From the NCBI GenBank assembly GCA_045110515.1, contig JBGCGD010000009.1, forward strand, positions 1-64,000: DNA of 64,000 nt, in the 5' to 3' direction. The stretch is from Granulosicoccus sp045110515 (GTDB taxonomy: Bacteria; Pseudomonadota; Gammaproteobacteria; Granulosicoccales; Granulosicoccaceae). The position numbers and the translations under genes are program-made. Position 1 is the first letter of the stretch. Every line of letters starts with the position of its first letter. The notes beneath the pieces were generated by a model that made no database searches, was not told where the DNA came from, and worked only from the letters and a program-made list of their open reading frames with translations. Shown in pieces: positions 1 through 7,552 of this stretch.

Positions 1-147
1 GAAATTCCTTTCGATCGGTATATGTGTAGTGTAGCGGTAATGATAAGCTCAGGGATTAAGAGAGAGGCATTGTTTACAGTTGTGTGCGTTTTCTAACTGT
101 GTCGATAGCCTGAAACATAGATACCTAGTTTTGGAGGCACCTGTCAC

Positions 148-588
148 GTGATTATCCGCTCAATAAACGAATCGGAACGAGCTGCATGGGAAACACTGTT
201 TAATGCCTATGCAGATTTCTATCATGTGGAAATAACGACTGAGAGTGTCAACACAGTCTGGGAATGGATATTCGATCCTGCACAGGATTTTTGGTGTGAT
301 GTCGTTGAAGATGGCAACGGAAACCTGGTAGGTTTTACGCAGTATCAATTGATGCACCGCTCCTTAGGGGGCAGCATGGTGTGTTACCTAAGTGATCTCT
401 ACGTAAGTCCTGATATCCGTGGCAACGGTACAGGTCGGGCACTGATCGACAATGTCGTGCAGTTTGCCAAAGAGAACAACGTGCCGGGAGTTCGGTGGCT
501 GACGCAAGAGAATAACTATGCAGCCCGACGACTTTACGATACCTATGTATCTAAGTCTGATTTCCTGTTGTACAACGTCTCGGTATAA
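148..588 (+). CDS. GNAT-family N-acetyltransferase
   Basis: A 146-residue protein with the whole GNAT fold. The acetyl-CoA pyrophosphate loop R-G-N-G-T-G lies at residues 91-96 after the beta4 strand (CYLSDLYVSPDI), and the C-terminal part has the usual NNYAARRLYD helix. GNAT enzymes move an acetyl group from acetyl-CoA to an amine; the substrate here cannot be told from sequence. The start is GTG, supported by a GGAGG ribosome binding site at 133-137. It stands alone, with no co-directional neighbour, and is cytoplasmic (no signal peptide). Confidence 0.9.
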   Translation: MIIRSINESERAAWETLFNAYADFYHVEITTESVNTVWEWIFDPAQDFWCDVVEDGNGNLVGFTQYQLMHRSLGGSMVCYLSDLYVSPDIRGNGTGRALIDNVVQFAKENNVPGVRWLTQENNYAARRLYDTYVSKSDFLLYNVSV

Positions 589-601
589 ATTCCCAATACC
601 C

Positions 602-633
602 CAAAAAAAAGTGGCTGGCCATAAAGGCCAGCC
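602..633 (-). terminator. Intrinsic terminator downstream of the 732-1226 gene
   Basis: An 8-bp perfect stem (GGCTGGCC / GGCCAGCC, 613-620 and 626-633) with an ATAAA loop. Read on the minus strand it is followed by AC and eight T residues (603-610), the normal form of an intrinsic terminator for the minus-strand gene that stops at 732. On the plus strand there is no T-run after the stem, so it fits the GNAT gene less well. Confidence 0.75.
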
Positions 634-731
634 CAAGGGGGGTAAAACGTGTAGGGGGCAGTTCTGTTCTTATAAAACTGTGTTGTTGTTAAAGCGTGCT
701 GCTGATAGTCGTCCGGAGTGACGACACACCT

Positions 732-1226
732 TTAACGAACGTTGAGTTTGAATTGAAAGAACAGAACTGCATTATTGCGGTGATTGCCGTAGTCCACTTG
801 TGGAGAGCCGGATACGTTCAGTACAGAACGCTTGGAAAGTTTGATTTCCATGGCCGGTAGTGGCAGTAATTTGGTTTCAGCTTCAGCGTTCTTTTTGTAT
901 TGCTTATGAACGACTGATGCACCGATGAGGAAACGAACACGACCATATAACTTGGGCTGGGTGGCGTAGTTGATACCGCCGTACATCGCCTGATAACCGA
1001 AGCTGTCAGAGAGAGTTCCAACGTGCCAACCGATCTTGCCAGAGGGTGAGTATTCCCAGCCTATCCCAGGAGTAAACGCATTCCTATCATCAAAGTTTTC
1101 AAAGTGGTAGGCGCCAGCACTAAGCACGAGAAAGTCGTCTTCAGCAGCTTTTGCCGTAGAGGTATAGAAAGCGGTGGTTAAAGCAAAAGGAATCAGAGCA
1201 ATAAGTCTGAAAATCTGCGTTTTCAT
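732..1226 (-). CDS. Secreted protein of unknown function, copy 1 of a duplicated pair
   Basis: A 164-residue protein with a Sec signal peptide (KTQIFRLIALIPFALTTAF, likely cleaved after AKA near residue 27). The mature part is rich in Gly, Tyr and Phe with alternating hydrophobic stretches and ends in a beta-strand-like LFFQFKLNV, so a small outer-membrane barrel is possible but unproven. I do not recognise a named family. A second copy (5827-6318) matches at about 90% of mature residues by eye. Expression probably starts at the promoter at 1267-1295, also shared with the second copy, and ends at the hairpin at 602-633. Confidence 0.85.
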   Translation of the reverse strand: MKTQIFRLIALIPFALTTAFYTSTAKAAEDDFLVLSAGAYHFENFDDRNAFTPGIGWEYSPSGKIGWHVGTLSDSFGYQAMYGGINYATQPKLYGRVRFLIGASVVHKQYKKNAEAETKLLPLPAMEIKLSKRSVLNVSGSPQVDYGNHRNNAVLFFQFKLNVR

Positions 1227-1266
1227 TGTCAGTAATATCCCTAAAAGTCGCTGGTCTTCGCCAACT

Positions 1267-1295
1267 GTTTATTCGCGTTGATCGCTGTGCGTCAA
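1267..1295 (-). promoter_or_regulatory. Candidate sigma-70 promoter of the 732-1226 gene
   Basis: On the minus strand TTGACG (1290-1295) is followed after 17 bases by ATAAAC (1267-1272). The same hexamers at the same spacing occur 5' of the paralogue (6359-6387). Most differences between the two copies in this block fall inside the spacer, as expected for a promoter. A 10-codon open frame starting ATG-TTG-TTG also runs through both copies (MLLTHSDQRE and MLLTHCGQRE), so a leader peptide is an alternative reading. Confidence 0.5.
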
Positions 1296-1335
1296 CAACA
1301 TGCCGTGAACTGTACTGATGGTTTAAGTGGAGCGC

Positions 1336-1741
1336 AAATAGGGTTGCTATTTCTGAGAAAGACAATGAAAACAGCGAGTTAGAATAGAAAAAGGTGTGTT
1401 GGAAAAATGACGCGGAATCTAAGTTGCTCGTAAGTGACTGAAATACTGATTGTTTTTGGTGGCAATGTGAAAACACGGTGACGATATCGAAACGAGAAGT
1501 CGCACCGGTTTTACTGCAGTGGGTGATTTAGAGTGGGAGCTAGTTCAAATCGGAATAGTGCTGGTAGCGATTGTCTTCAGGAAACCGAAAGGCCAAGGCG
1601 ATCTCGTACGTCATAAAAACTTGCAACAAGTTCTCAATATAATTTTTCTGGCTACTTAGCCTGCTCTCTGGCGCTGTTTTTGAAGAGGTGGCACAATTAT
1701 CAAGAGACATAGCTGAGTTCGTGATTTGTACTAGGTGAAGC
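1336..1741. other. Gene-free stretch upstream of the DUF6434 remnant
   Basis: I see no supportable gene, RNA or repeat here. The minus-strand open frame reaching 1476 overlaps the secreted-protein gene and its promoter and has low-complexity composition; the one covering 1540-1935 is antisense to the DUF6434 remnant. Confidence 0.5.
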
Positions 1742-1965
1742 ATGACAAAACTGGATTGGCACTCAGATGCACTCGCGGATACGACGTGTATTGATGAGGG
1801 ATATAAAAATACACAAATGTTCGTCGATACTTTAAAGCACGTTGTGGGGATCACTTCAAGTTCGATCGTCCTTTCATGGCATGGATGAAAGCTAATATCG
1901 GTAAAACGATGGGGGAGGCTGCGCTTGAATGGCAACGAAGGGAAGATATGAAGAAAAAAGACTAA
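1742..1965 (+). pseudogene. DUF6434-like small protein, broken by a one-base frameshift
   Basis: Two overlapping frames together give a full DUF6434-type domain. ATG at 1742 opens a frame reading DWHSDALADTTCID then GYKNTQMFVDTL, up to about 1848. The next frame from 1849 reads DHFKFDRPFMAWMK, then IGKTMGEAALEW, and stops at TAA 1963-1965. The H-S ... YKNTQ ... FKFDR-FMAWMK ... GKTMG-EW pattern matches what I know of this short DNA-associated domain family of unknown function. The break lies in the G-run at 1846-1849, where one G appears to be missing. It may be a true pseudogene or a homopolymer sequencing error. A weak AGGTGA site precedes the ATG. Confidence 0.75.
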
Positions 1966-2126
1966 TTTCTACGCACAAATGCGGATCTATTCGGCAGTGT
2001 TTAGACGAGGCTTTTTTCCATGTATGCAGACCCTGGTGCCTGGTGAAAAGAAGCTTTAACGGACCGATCAGGACGATCCGATTGCTATGCCCAAAGCTGC
2101 TTAACGAATCACGTTTTCGAAGGTTC

Positions 2127-2951
2127 TCATCGGTAAAGTAGACGTTGTTTCAAGGCCCAGTCGGTACGACACAATTCGAAATCTGCACTACTCAATCTGG
2201 ATGACGGTGAATCTGCAATAGTAAAGTGGCTATAGCGATCTTCACCACTTACGAGTGCAACCAACGGTTTTTCTCCGGTATTCTGTCTCATCGATGGCTT
2301 GATGTAGCGAATAGCCATACCGATGCGTCTATCATCAGATGTGTTCGGCCCGGATGCGTGAAACAACTGCCCATGATGCATCGAAGATTGCCCGGGCAGC
2401 AGTGCAACTGGCACAGCGTCTGATTCATTGACTTCTACTGCGATTTCCTGCCCTCGGGAGAGTAGATTGTCGGCTGCAAATGTGTCTATGTGCTCAACGA
2501 TTTGTGTCTTATGGCTGCCGGGAACAAACCTCATACAACCGCTTTGCTCTGATGCTTCGGACAACGCTAACCAGCAGGTTGTTTCTTCTGCATCATCCAG
2601 ACCCCAGTAGGTGAGGTCTTGATGCCAAGAAACGATGTGTGGTGAATTTGCTTCTTTGATGAAAAGTGCTGCACTCCAAACCATAAGATCAGGCCCCAGG
2701 AGTTGGCTGACCGCCTCTATCAGCTTCTTGTGCCTAATGATCGCGTCAAAGCTTGGGAGTAGCCTATCCGGGTAGCTTCTGAGGAGGGTTAGTTTCTCAT
2801 TGTCTTCAAATAGCTCCGATTCAGCTGCTTCTAAGTCATCCCTTAGCACTTTAGCCTCGGCTGGCGAAATGATATCTAGAGGATGCGCAAAACCATCACG
2901 GTGATAGCGCTCAGCTAAATCGGTCGTTTGCACTGAGATGTCAGTTTGCAT
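2127..2951 (-). CDS. Phytanoyl-CoA dioxygenase (PhyH) family Fe(II)/2-oxoglutarate oxygenase
   Basis: A 274-residue protein with the PhyH jelly-roll signature. The iron ligands appear as H110-Q-D112 (SWHQDLTYWG) and H198 (QLFHASGPNTSDDRR), with an Arg at 208/209 placed to bind 2-oxoglutarate. WLALSEASEQSGCMRFVPGSH is the typical core strand pair. Family members hydroxylate small molecules or lipids using O2 and 2-oxoglutarate; bacterial substrates range from ectoine to halogenated and methylated compounds and cannot be assigned here. No pathway partner is adjacent. It is cytoplasmic. Confidence 0.9.
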   Translation of the reverse strand: MQTDISVQTTDLAERYHRDGFAHPLDIISPAEAKVLRDDLEAAESELFEDNEKLTLLRSYPDRLLPSFDAIIRHKKLIEAVSQLLGPDLMVWSAALFIKEANSPHIVSWHQDLTYWGLDDAEETTCWLALSEASEQSGCMRFVPGSHKTQIVEHIDTFAADNLLSRGQEIAVEVNESDAVPVALLPGQSSMHHGQLFHASGPNTSDDRRIGMAIRYIKPSMRQNTGEKPLVALVSGEDRYSHFTIADSPSSRLSSADFELCRTDWALKQRLLYR

Positions 2952-3156
2952 GTAAGCACCTGAATAACCATGTTGTTGGTTTTATAGTCTGATGAGCAAC
3001 CGTTTGTTGGCTAAATGTGAGCCAGTGGACTGTTAACTGGTGTTTAACGGCTTACTCGTGGCGCAAATTTTGCCATCAAAATAACCATTCGTGGTTTTAC
3101 AATGACTAAGCATGAGCTTAGGGGCCGCTTACCTCCATGCAGTCAATGGACTTGTT

Positions 3157-3663
3157 ATGAAAAGAACTAATCATGGTTTTACGCTGGTTGAGATACTCAT
3201 TGCCGGCGCAGTGTTAGGCGTCCTTGCTTCAATTGCTCTTCCCATGTATTCGACATACGTTAAAAAAGCGAAATTATCAGAAGCAGTGCAGTTCTCTCAG
3301 GAGATTAACCTCTCGATGACACAGCTATACCTCAATAAACGGACATTTCCATCCAACGGCGGAAGTTTCGATTATAGAAACTCTCAGATCGGATACGGTG
3401 GGCCAAGCCAGTATAAAAATGACGTTATTGACGGGATGTGGGTCGGCTCTGGTGGCGTCAATGGGGCAGCTGCGACATCTGGACACATAGTGGTGAGGAT
3501 CAAGCCTGAACTTAAGGCAGGTATTAATGGCAGCACAAACGCAAGTTTGATATCCACAGTTGAATTCATTAATGGTTCATTTGAATTTATTTGTGGAAAC
3601 ACCACTGGTCATTGGCCAAGTACTGTTGACCCTGCCTATCTACCAAAATCCTGCCAAAATTAA
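3157..3663 (+). CDS. Type IV pilin-like protein (PilA/PilE type)
   Basis: From the ATG at 3157 the product is 168 residues and begins with a class III prepilin leader: a short basic segment ending in Gly, then FTLVEILIAGAVLGVLASIA with Phe at +1 and Glu at +5 after the cleavage point. PilD-type peptidase would cut and N-methylate here. The C-terminal part has two cysteines (FICGNTTGHW ... LPKSCQN) spaced as in the D-loop disulfide of type IVa pilins. An in-frame start at 3112 would add 15 residues ahead of the basic leader and is unlikely. No pilus assembly genes are nearby, so this is an orphan pilin gene. Confidence 0.85.
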   Translation: MKRTNHGFTLVEILIAGAVLGVLASIALPMYSTYVKKAKLSEAVQFSQEINLSMTQLYLNKRTFPSNGGSFDYRNSQIGYGGPSQYKNDVIDGMWVGSGGVNGAAATSGHIVVRIKPELKAGINGSTNASLISTVEFINGSFEFICGNTTGHWPSTVDPAYLPKSCQN

Positions 3664-3685
3664 ATGGCAGGACAACTTGTAAAAG

Positions 3686-4459
3686 CTACAAACAAACAGA
3701 CATACCGCCATCGACAAACAACGTATGCCCGTTGACAAAGCTTGATGCTGGAGACGATAGAAAAATACTGGCTCCGACAAGTTCGGGTAATTGCCCCCAG
3801 CGTCCTGTGGGCGTGCTTTTAGAGACCCACGCGGTAAATTCCGGATCTGCGACTAACGCTGCATTCAACGGCGTATCGAAATAGCCTGGCGCTATAGCGT
3901 TTACTTGTAGTCCGTACTGTGCCCAATCGGTCGCCATGCCTTTGGTTAAATTCGCAACTGCACCCTTAGTTGCCGTGTACGGTGCAATTCCGGGACGTGC
4001 TAATGCGGTTTGGATAGAGGCAATGTTAATCATCTTGCCCGCTTTTCTTTTTATCATGTGGCGGGCGACGGCCTGACCGACATGAAAAACTGAAGCGACA
4101 TTAGTTTGCAGAAGCTTGTCGAACATAGCTGGATCGAAATCCTCCAACGGTGTTCTATGCTGCATTCCGGCATTGTTGATAAGTATGTCGATAGGACCTT
4201 GTTCTTTTTCAAACGTGTTTATAGCTTCAGCACACGCCGCATGATCAGTAACATCAAAAGGAAGAACGTGAATGTCTGTGTTTCCCGCAGCCAAAGCATC
4301 TGCAGCTTGTGTGAGTTTTTTTGCATCACGTCCATTTAGAATGATGTTTGCACCGGCACTTGCCAAGCCTTCGGCGAGTGTGTAGCCGATACCTTGCGAT
4401 GATCCTGTAATGAGTGCAGTTTTGCCGGTTAAATCAAATAATGTGTGCGCTTGCGTCAT
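3686..4459 (-). CDS. idnO: Gluconate 5-dehydrogenase-type short-chain reductase
   Basis: A 257-residue classical SDR. The NAD(P) motif T-G-S-S-Q-G-I-G follows LTGKTALI, NNAGMQHR carries the NNAG motif, and the catalytic set is S (NIASIQT) with Y-T-A-T-K. The C-terminal NGHTLFVDGGMSV and TGRWGQLPELVGA segments closely follow E. coli IdnO/Gno, which interconverts 5-keto-D-gluconate and D-gluconate. The open frame extends upstream to 4753, but homology starts at the ATG at 4459. It is divergent from the idnD-like gene at 4664, across a LacI-type operator at 4506-4521. No idnK or transporter is present in the window. Confidence 0.88.
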   Translation of the reverse strand: MTQAHTLFDLTGKTALITGSSQGIGYTLAEGLASAGANIILNGRDAKKLTQAADALAAGNTDIHVLPFDVTDHAACAEAINTFEKEQGPIDILINNAGMQHRTPLEDFDPAMFDKLLQTNVASVFHVGQAVARHMIKRKAGKMINIASIQTALARPGIAPYTATKGAVANLTKGMATDWAQYGLQVNAIAPGYFDTPLNAALVADPEFTAWVSKSTPTGRWGQLPELVGASIFLSSPASSFVNGHTLFVDGGMSVCL

Positions 4460-4505
4460 GATGTAATGTTCTAAGTGCGGGTTGGCAGGTGGGAAACGTC
4501 GTGCT

Positions 4506-4521
4506 ATGTTATCGGTAACAT
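4506..4521. promoter_or_regulatory. LacI-family (GntR/IdnR-like) operator between idnO and idnD
   Basis: The 16-bp sequence ATGTTATCGGTAACAT has perfect 6-bp arms (ATGTTA / TAACAT) and a central CG, the layout bound by LacI-family regulators. It resembles the E. coli GntR/IdnR operator as I recall it. It sits 47 bp 5' of idnO and 142 bp 5' of idnD and could control both directions. The regulator gene is not adjacent. Confidence 0.65.
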
Positions 4522-4663
4522 TGGCATCATATAGCGATATTACAAGCTTCGCAATATGGCTTGTTAACGTACTCGCTATCCGGTCACTATGCAGTGCAGG
4601 TTTCATAAGCCGGAAACATCTTAATCTCGGCTCCAGTAAAAACATAAAGGACTCTGACTCCCG

Positions 4664-5695
4664 ATGAAAGCAATCGTTATTCACGATGCGAAAGATCTGC
4701 GCATAGAAGAAAGAGACAGTGCACCACCTGAAGCAGGGGAAGTGCAAGTTCATATAGCTGCCGGTGGTGTGTGTGGCTCAGATTTACACTATTACAACCA
4801 TGGTGGCTTTGGACCTGTACGCTTGAAGGAGCCTATGATTTTAGGCCACGAAGTCTCCGGCCATATCTCAGCCGTTGGTTCCGGAGTCAACGGGTTTTCA
4901 GAAGGCGATCTAGTCGCTGTATCTCCATCGCGACCCTGTGGGTTTTGCCGGTTTTGTCAGGAGGGTAGGCAAAACCAATGTCTCAATATGCGCTTTTACG
5001 GATCTGCGATGCCAATGCCTCATATTCAGGGCGCGTTTCGGCAAGTGCTTAACGCGAGCGCTACCCAATGTGTTAAGGCCAGTGGTCTTAGCGCCGCAGA
5101 AGCCGCCATGGCCGAACCTTTTGCGGTTGTACTACACGCAACCAGAACAGCCGGTGATTTACTCGGTAAAAGAGTTCTGATTACGGGTTGCGGACCTATC
5201 GGTGTATTGTCAATCATAGCGGCGCGGCGAGCGGGTGCCATCGAGATAGTCGCCACAGATCTTTCAGAAAATGCGTTGATGCATGCCCAGAAGGCCGGTG
5301 CCGATACAGTCATAAATACAGGCGTCAATGAGTCTGCATTGGATCAATTTACACCTGATAAAGGCTACTTTGATGTCATGTTTGAATGTTCCGGAGCGGT
5401 TTCCGCGTTGACTGCAGGAATCACGGCTCTGCGTCCCGGGGGAATCATCATGCAGCTTGGATTAGGTGGCGATATGTCACTACCTATGATGGCTATAACA
5501 GCTAAAGAGCTTCAACTGCGAGGCTCTTTTCGTTTTCATACAGAATTCGCGACAGCGATTGAGCTCATGCAGGGGGAGCTTGTAGATTTAAAACCGTTGG
5601 TGACTCATACAATGCCTCTAGATAAAGCCGAAGATGCGTTCCTGATCGCCAACGATCGTAGTCAGGCAATGAAAGCGCAAATCGATTTTACGTAG
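4664..5695 (+). CDS. idnD: L-idonate 5-dehydrogenase, zinc-dependent MDR family
   Basis: A 343-residue medium-chain dehydrogenase. The catalytic zinc site is in GGVCGSDLHYY (Cys, then His) plus GHEVSG; the structural zinc is held by four cysteines in CGFCRFCQEGRQNQC. The Rossmann motif GCGPIGVL lies mid-protein. The RFYGSAMPMPHIQGAFR segment and ELQLRGSFRFHTEF C-terminal part follow E. coli IdnD over its full length. It oxidises L-idonate to 5-ketogluconate, which the IdnO-type enzyme next door can reduce to gluconate. The ATG at 4664 follows a weak ribosome site. Confidence 0.88.
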   Translation: MKAIVIHDAKDLRIEERDSAPPEAGEVQVHIAAGGVCGSDLHYYNHGGFGPVRLKEPMILGHEVSGHISAVGSGVNGFSEGDLVAVSPSRPCGFCRFCQEGRQNQCLNMRFYGSAMPMPHIQGAFRQVLNASATQCVKASGLSAAEAAMAEPFAVVLHATRTAGDLLGKRVLITGCGPIGVLSIIAARRAGAIEIVATDLSENALMHAQKAGADTVINTGVNESALDQFTPDKGYFDVMFECSGAVSALTAGITALRPGGIIMQLGLGGDMSLPMMAITAKELQLRGSFRFHTEFATAIELMQGELVDLKPLVTHTMPLDKAEDAFLIANDRSQAMKAQIDFT

Positions 5696-5715
5696 GGCGC
5701 TTACCCAACCAATGG

Positions 5716-5758
5716 AAAACTGCCCAGCACAATAAGCCGTTTATGTGCTGGCAGTTTT
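5716..5758. terminator. Bidirectional terminator between idnD and the second secreted-protein copy
   Basis: A long stem pairs AAAACTGCCCAGCACA (5716-5731) with TGTGCTGGCAGTTTT (5744-5758), with a single bulged C and a 12-base loop. It is flanked by A-run and T-run, so it can end both idnD (plus) and the gene stopping at 5827 (minus). Confidence 0.85.
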
Positions 5759-5826
5759 CGTTGTATTAGGCTTTTTGCTCCCGTGTTTCTTTCGACAAAT
5801 GAATGCGATCGAAATACCTGCCGGTA

Positions 5827-6318
5827 TCAAATGTTGACTTTAAACTGAAAGAATAGGACGGCGTTGTTTCTATGGTTGCCGTAATCCACCTGCGGTGAAC
5901 CCGATACGTTCAGGACAGAGCGTTCAGAGAGCTTCACTTCCATAGCCGGTAATGGCAAGAGTTTAGTTTCTGGTTCGGCGTTCTTTTTGTACTGCTTATG
6001 TACAACCGATGCGCCTATCAAGAACCGAACGCGACCTAACAATTTCGGTCGAGTGGCATAGTTGATACCGCCGTACATCGCTTGGTATCCGAAGCTGTCC
6101 GACAGAGTCCCAGCGTGCCAGCCGATTTTGCCTGAAGGAGAGTACTCCCAGCCAAGACCTGGAGTGAAAGCATTTCGTTCATCGAAATTTTCAAAATGAT
6201 AAGCGCCAGCGCTAATCACCAAATAATCGTTTTCAGCAGCTGTTGCTTTCATGGTGCTGAAAGCGGCACCGAGAGTGAAAAAGATAAAAGCGCAAGGTTT
6301 GAAAATCTGCGTTTTCAT
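5827..6318 (-). CDS. Secreted protein of unknown function, copy 2 of a duplicated pair
   Basis: A 163-residue paralogue of the 732-1226 product, with the same signal peptide start (KTQIFK) and a nearly identical mature part. I count about 13 differences over 134 residues, mostly conservative. The ATG at 6318 aligns with the first copy; the frame extends to 6333 but the extra residues are not shared. Variation is concentrated in the signal peptide. Similarity continues about 100 bp upstream, including the promoter. The function is unknown. Both copies being kept intact suggests selection or a recent duplication. Confidence 0.85.
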   Translation of the reverse strand: MKTQIFKPCAFIFFTLGAAFSTMKATAAENDYLVISAGAYHFENFDERNAFTPGLGWEYSPSGKIGWHAGTLSDSFGYQAMYGGINYATRPKLLGRVRFLIGASVVHKQYKKNAEPETKLLPLPAMEVKLSERSVLNVSGSPQVDYGNHRNNAVLFFQFKVNI

Positions 6319-6358
6319 TGTTAAATTCCTCAAAAAATTTCGCCAGTCTTCGCCAGCT

Positions 6359-6387
6359 GTTTATTCGCGTTGCCCGCAGTGCGTCAA
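6359..6387 (-). promoter_or_regulatory. Candidate sigma-70 promoter of the second copy
   Basis: TTGACG (6382-6387, minus strand) is followed by a 17-base spacer and ATAAAC (6359-6364), matching the element at 1267-1295 base for base in the two hexamers. The stretch upstream of it to about 6430 is also conserved between the copies. Confidence 0.5.
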
Positions 6388-6760
6388 CAACATGCCGCGA
6401 ACTGTACTGCGGCTTTAAGCGCAGTGCAAATCGAATTGAGAAAATTACTAATGCTTTAAAAATCAGCAATATAGACTGATTTTAGGTGCGGTAAAAAAAT
6501 GACGCCGTACCGATGATTGTTGTAAGTGTTTGTTATTAGATGAATTTTTGAATGCGCTGCGTCTGGGGCACGACTCATGCGAAAAGAGAGCGGGCTCTCA
6601 TTTCTGTGTTCATGCTGATGTATTGTGTGAGGTGGAGCTCATCCTAGGTTCACGAGGGACGTGGAGTAAGAAGACTGGAGATGACCTGCGGAATAAGCTC
6701 TTAGATGAGGCTGTGTTATGCGGCACGTATCGGTCCGTTGAGGAGTATTATGCTAGCGTA

Positions 6761-7552
6761 CTATCGGTGTGGTGAGAAACGCAGAGATAAACATGACATG
6801 CCGCCGTCAAGTTTTGCGGCTTCGCTATTGCCTATAGTGCGCACCTTGTATCCAGCTGCTAGCAATGCATCTCGTGTGTAAGGAAATCCCTCTGGCATGA
6901 TCACAAGCTCATTAAAGCGGATGGCATTGGCAGAAGCTTGCTCTCCATCTGCAGTATGTATAACTCGATAGTTTTCAAAGCAGCCAGTCGCCGCAAGTTT
7001 TGGCGTACAAAGCACCGTTTCCTCATCAAGTAGTGAGCAGTCGGTCTTGAAATGCAAGATGTCTTTGGGTGTTTCAACAATACGGAGCGAATAGCCCCAT
7101 TGAGTCAGTATATCTCGCAGTGCATTGACACCGTCAATGTCTGTTCGGGCCGACAGTCCGACTAGGACTTCTGATTCCGTCGTTAAGATATCACCGCCTT
7201 CAACGTGGCCGGCACCGTTTAAGTCGACAACGTTTTTGTAAACAGATTCAAGTGTCGGGCGCATGAGCGCCGCTTCTCCAAATCGACTGGGTGCTCCCGG
7301 GCGCATCGTTATCGCAAGTTCCGGTAAACACAATGCGGAGTCTTCAACAAAGACAGAGTCGGGAAAGTCTTCGGCTATGGGTAGTTCGATAACAGTTGCT
7401 TTGGTTGATCTCAGTGCTGCCACATAGTCCGCATGGTGTTTGCGGAAAGTAAAGATATCAGGTACGCCTGTATCGATCGCCCTAAGGCCATCGAGAATAC
7501 TTTCGCCGGGTTGCCTTACAATCGCATGAGAAAATTTATATGAAGAGCTCAT
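6761..7552 (-). CDS. Dimethylarginine dimethylaminohydrolase-like amidinohydrolase
   Basis: A 263-residue protein of the DDAH branch of the guanidine-modifying (pentein) superfamily. By comparison with Pseudomonas DDAH the catalytic residues are E118 (HVEGGD), H167 (LHFKTD) and C254 (GMSCLSLRF). FPDSVFVEDSAL near residues 63-73 is the substrate-carboxylate region. DDAH converts N-omega-methylated arginines to citrulline plus methylamine; related enzymes act on other guanidino compounds. Its ATG overlaps the stop of the upstream Rieske gene (ATGA at 7549-7552), so the two are translationally coupled and probably work in one pathway. Confidence 0.88.
   Translation of the reverse strand: MSSSYKFSHAIVRQPGESILDGLRAIDTGVPDIFTFRKHHADYVAALRSTKATVIELPIAEDFPDSVFVEDSALCLPELAITMRPGAPSRFGEAALMRPTLESVYKNVVDLNGAGHVEGGDILTTESEVLVGLSARTDIDGVNALRDILTQWGYSLRIVETPKDILHFKTDCSLLDEETVLCTPKLAATGCFENYRVIHTADGEQASANAIRFNELVIMPEGFPYTRDALLAAGYKVRTIGNSEAAKLDGGMSCLSLRFSPHR

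Noticed and set aside
1141..1476. Minus-strand frame overlapping the first secreted-protein gene, with a similar frame at 6233-6469
   Set aside because: The shared stretch (VVDA-R-TRINSWRR) follows from DNA conservation of the promoter block and the start of the real gene in another frame. Composition is not protein-like elsewhere.
1540..1935. Minus-strand 131-codon frame
   Set aside because: It is antisense to the DUF6434 remnant, whose two plus-strand halves match a known domain.
1929..2141. Plus-strand 70-codon frame
   Set aside because: Rich in Arg, Cys and Trp with no domain, and overlaps the tail of the DUF6434 remnant in another frame and the PhyH gene's stop.
4106..4339. Plus-strand frame inside idnO
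   Set aside because: It is antisense to a well-supported SDR and has no domain.
6530..6775. Open frame of 81 codons starting with TTG
   Set aside because: No ribosome site, no recognisable domain, and it overlaps the 3' end of the DDAH gene on the other strand. Too weak to annotate.
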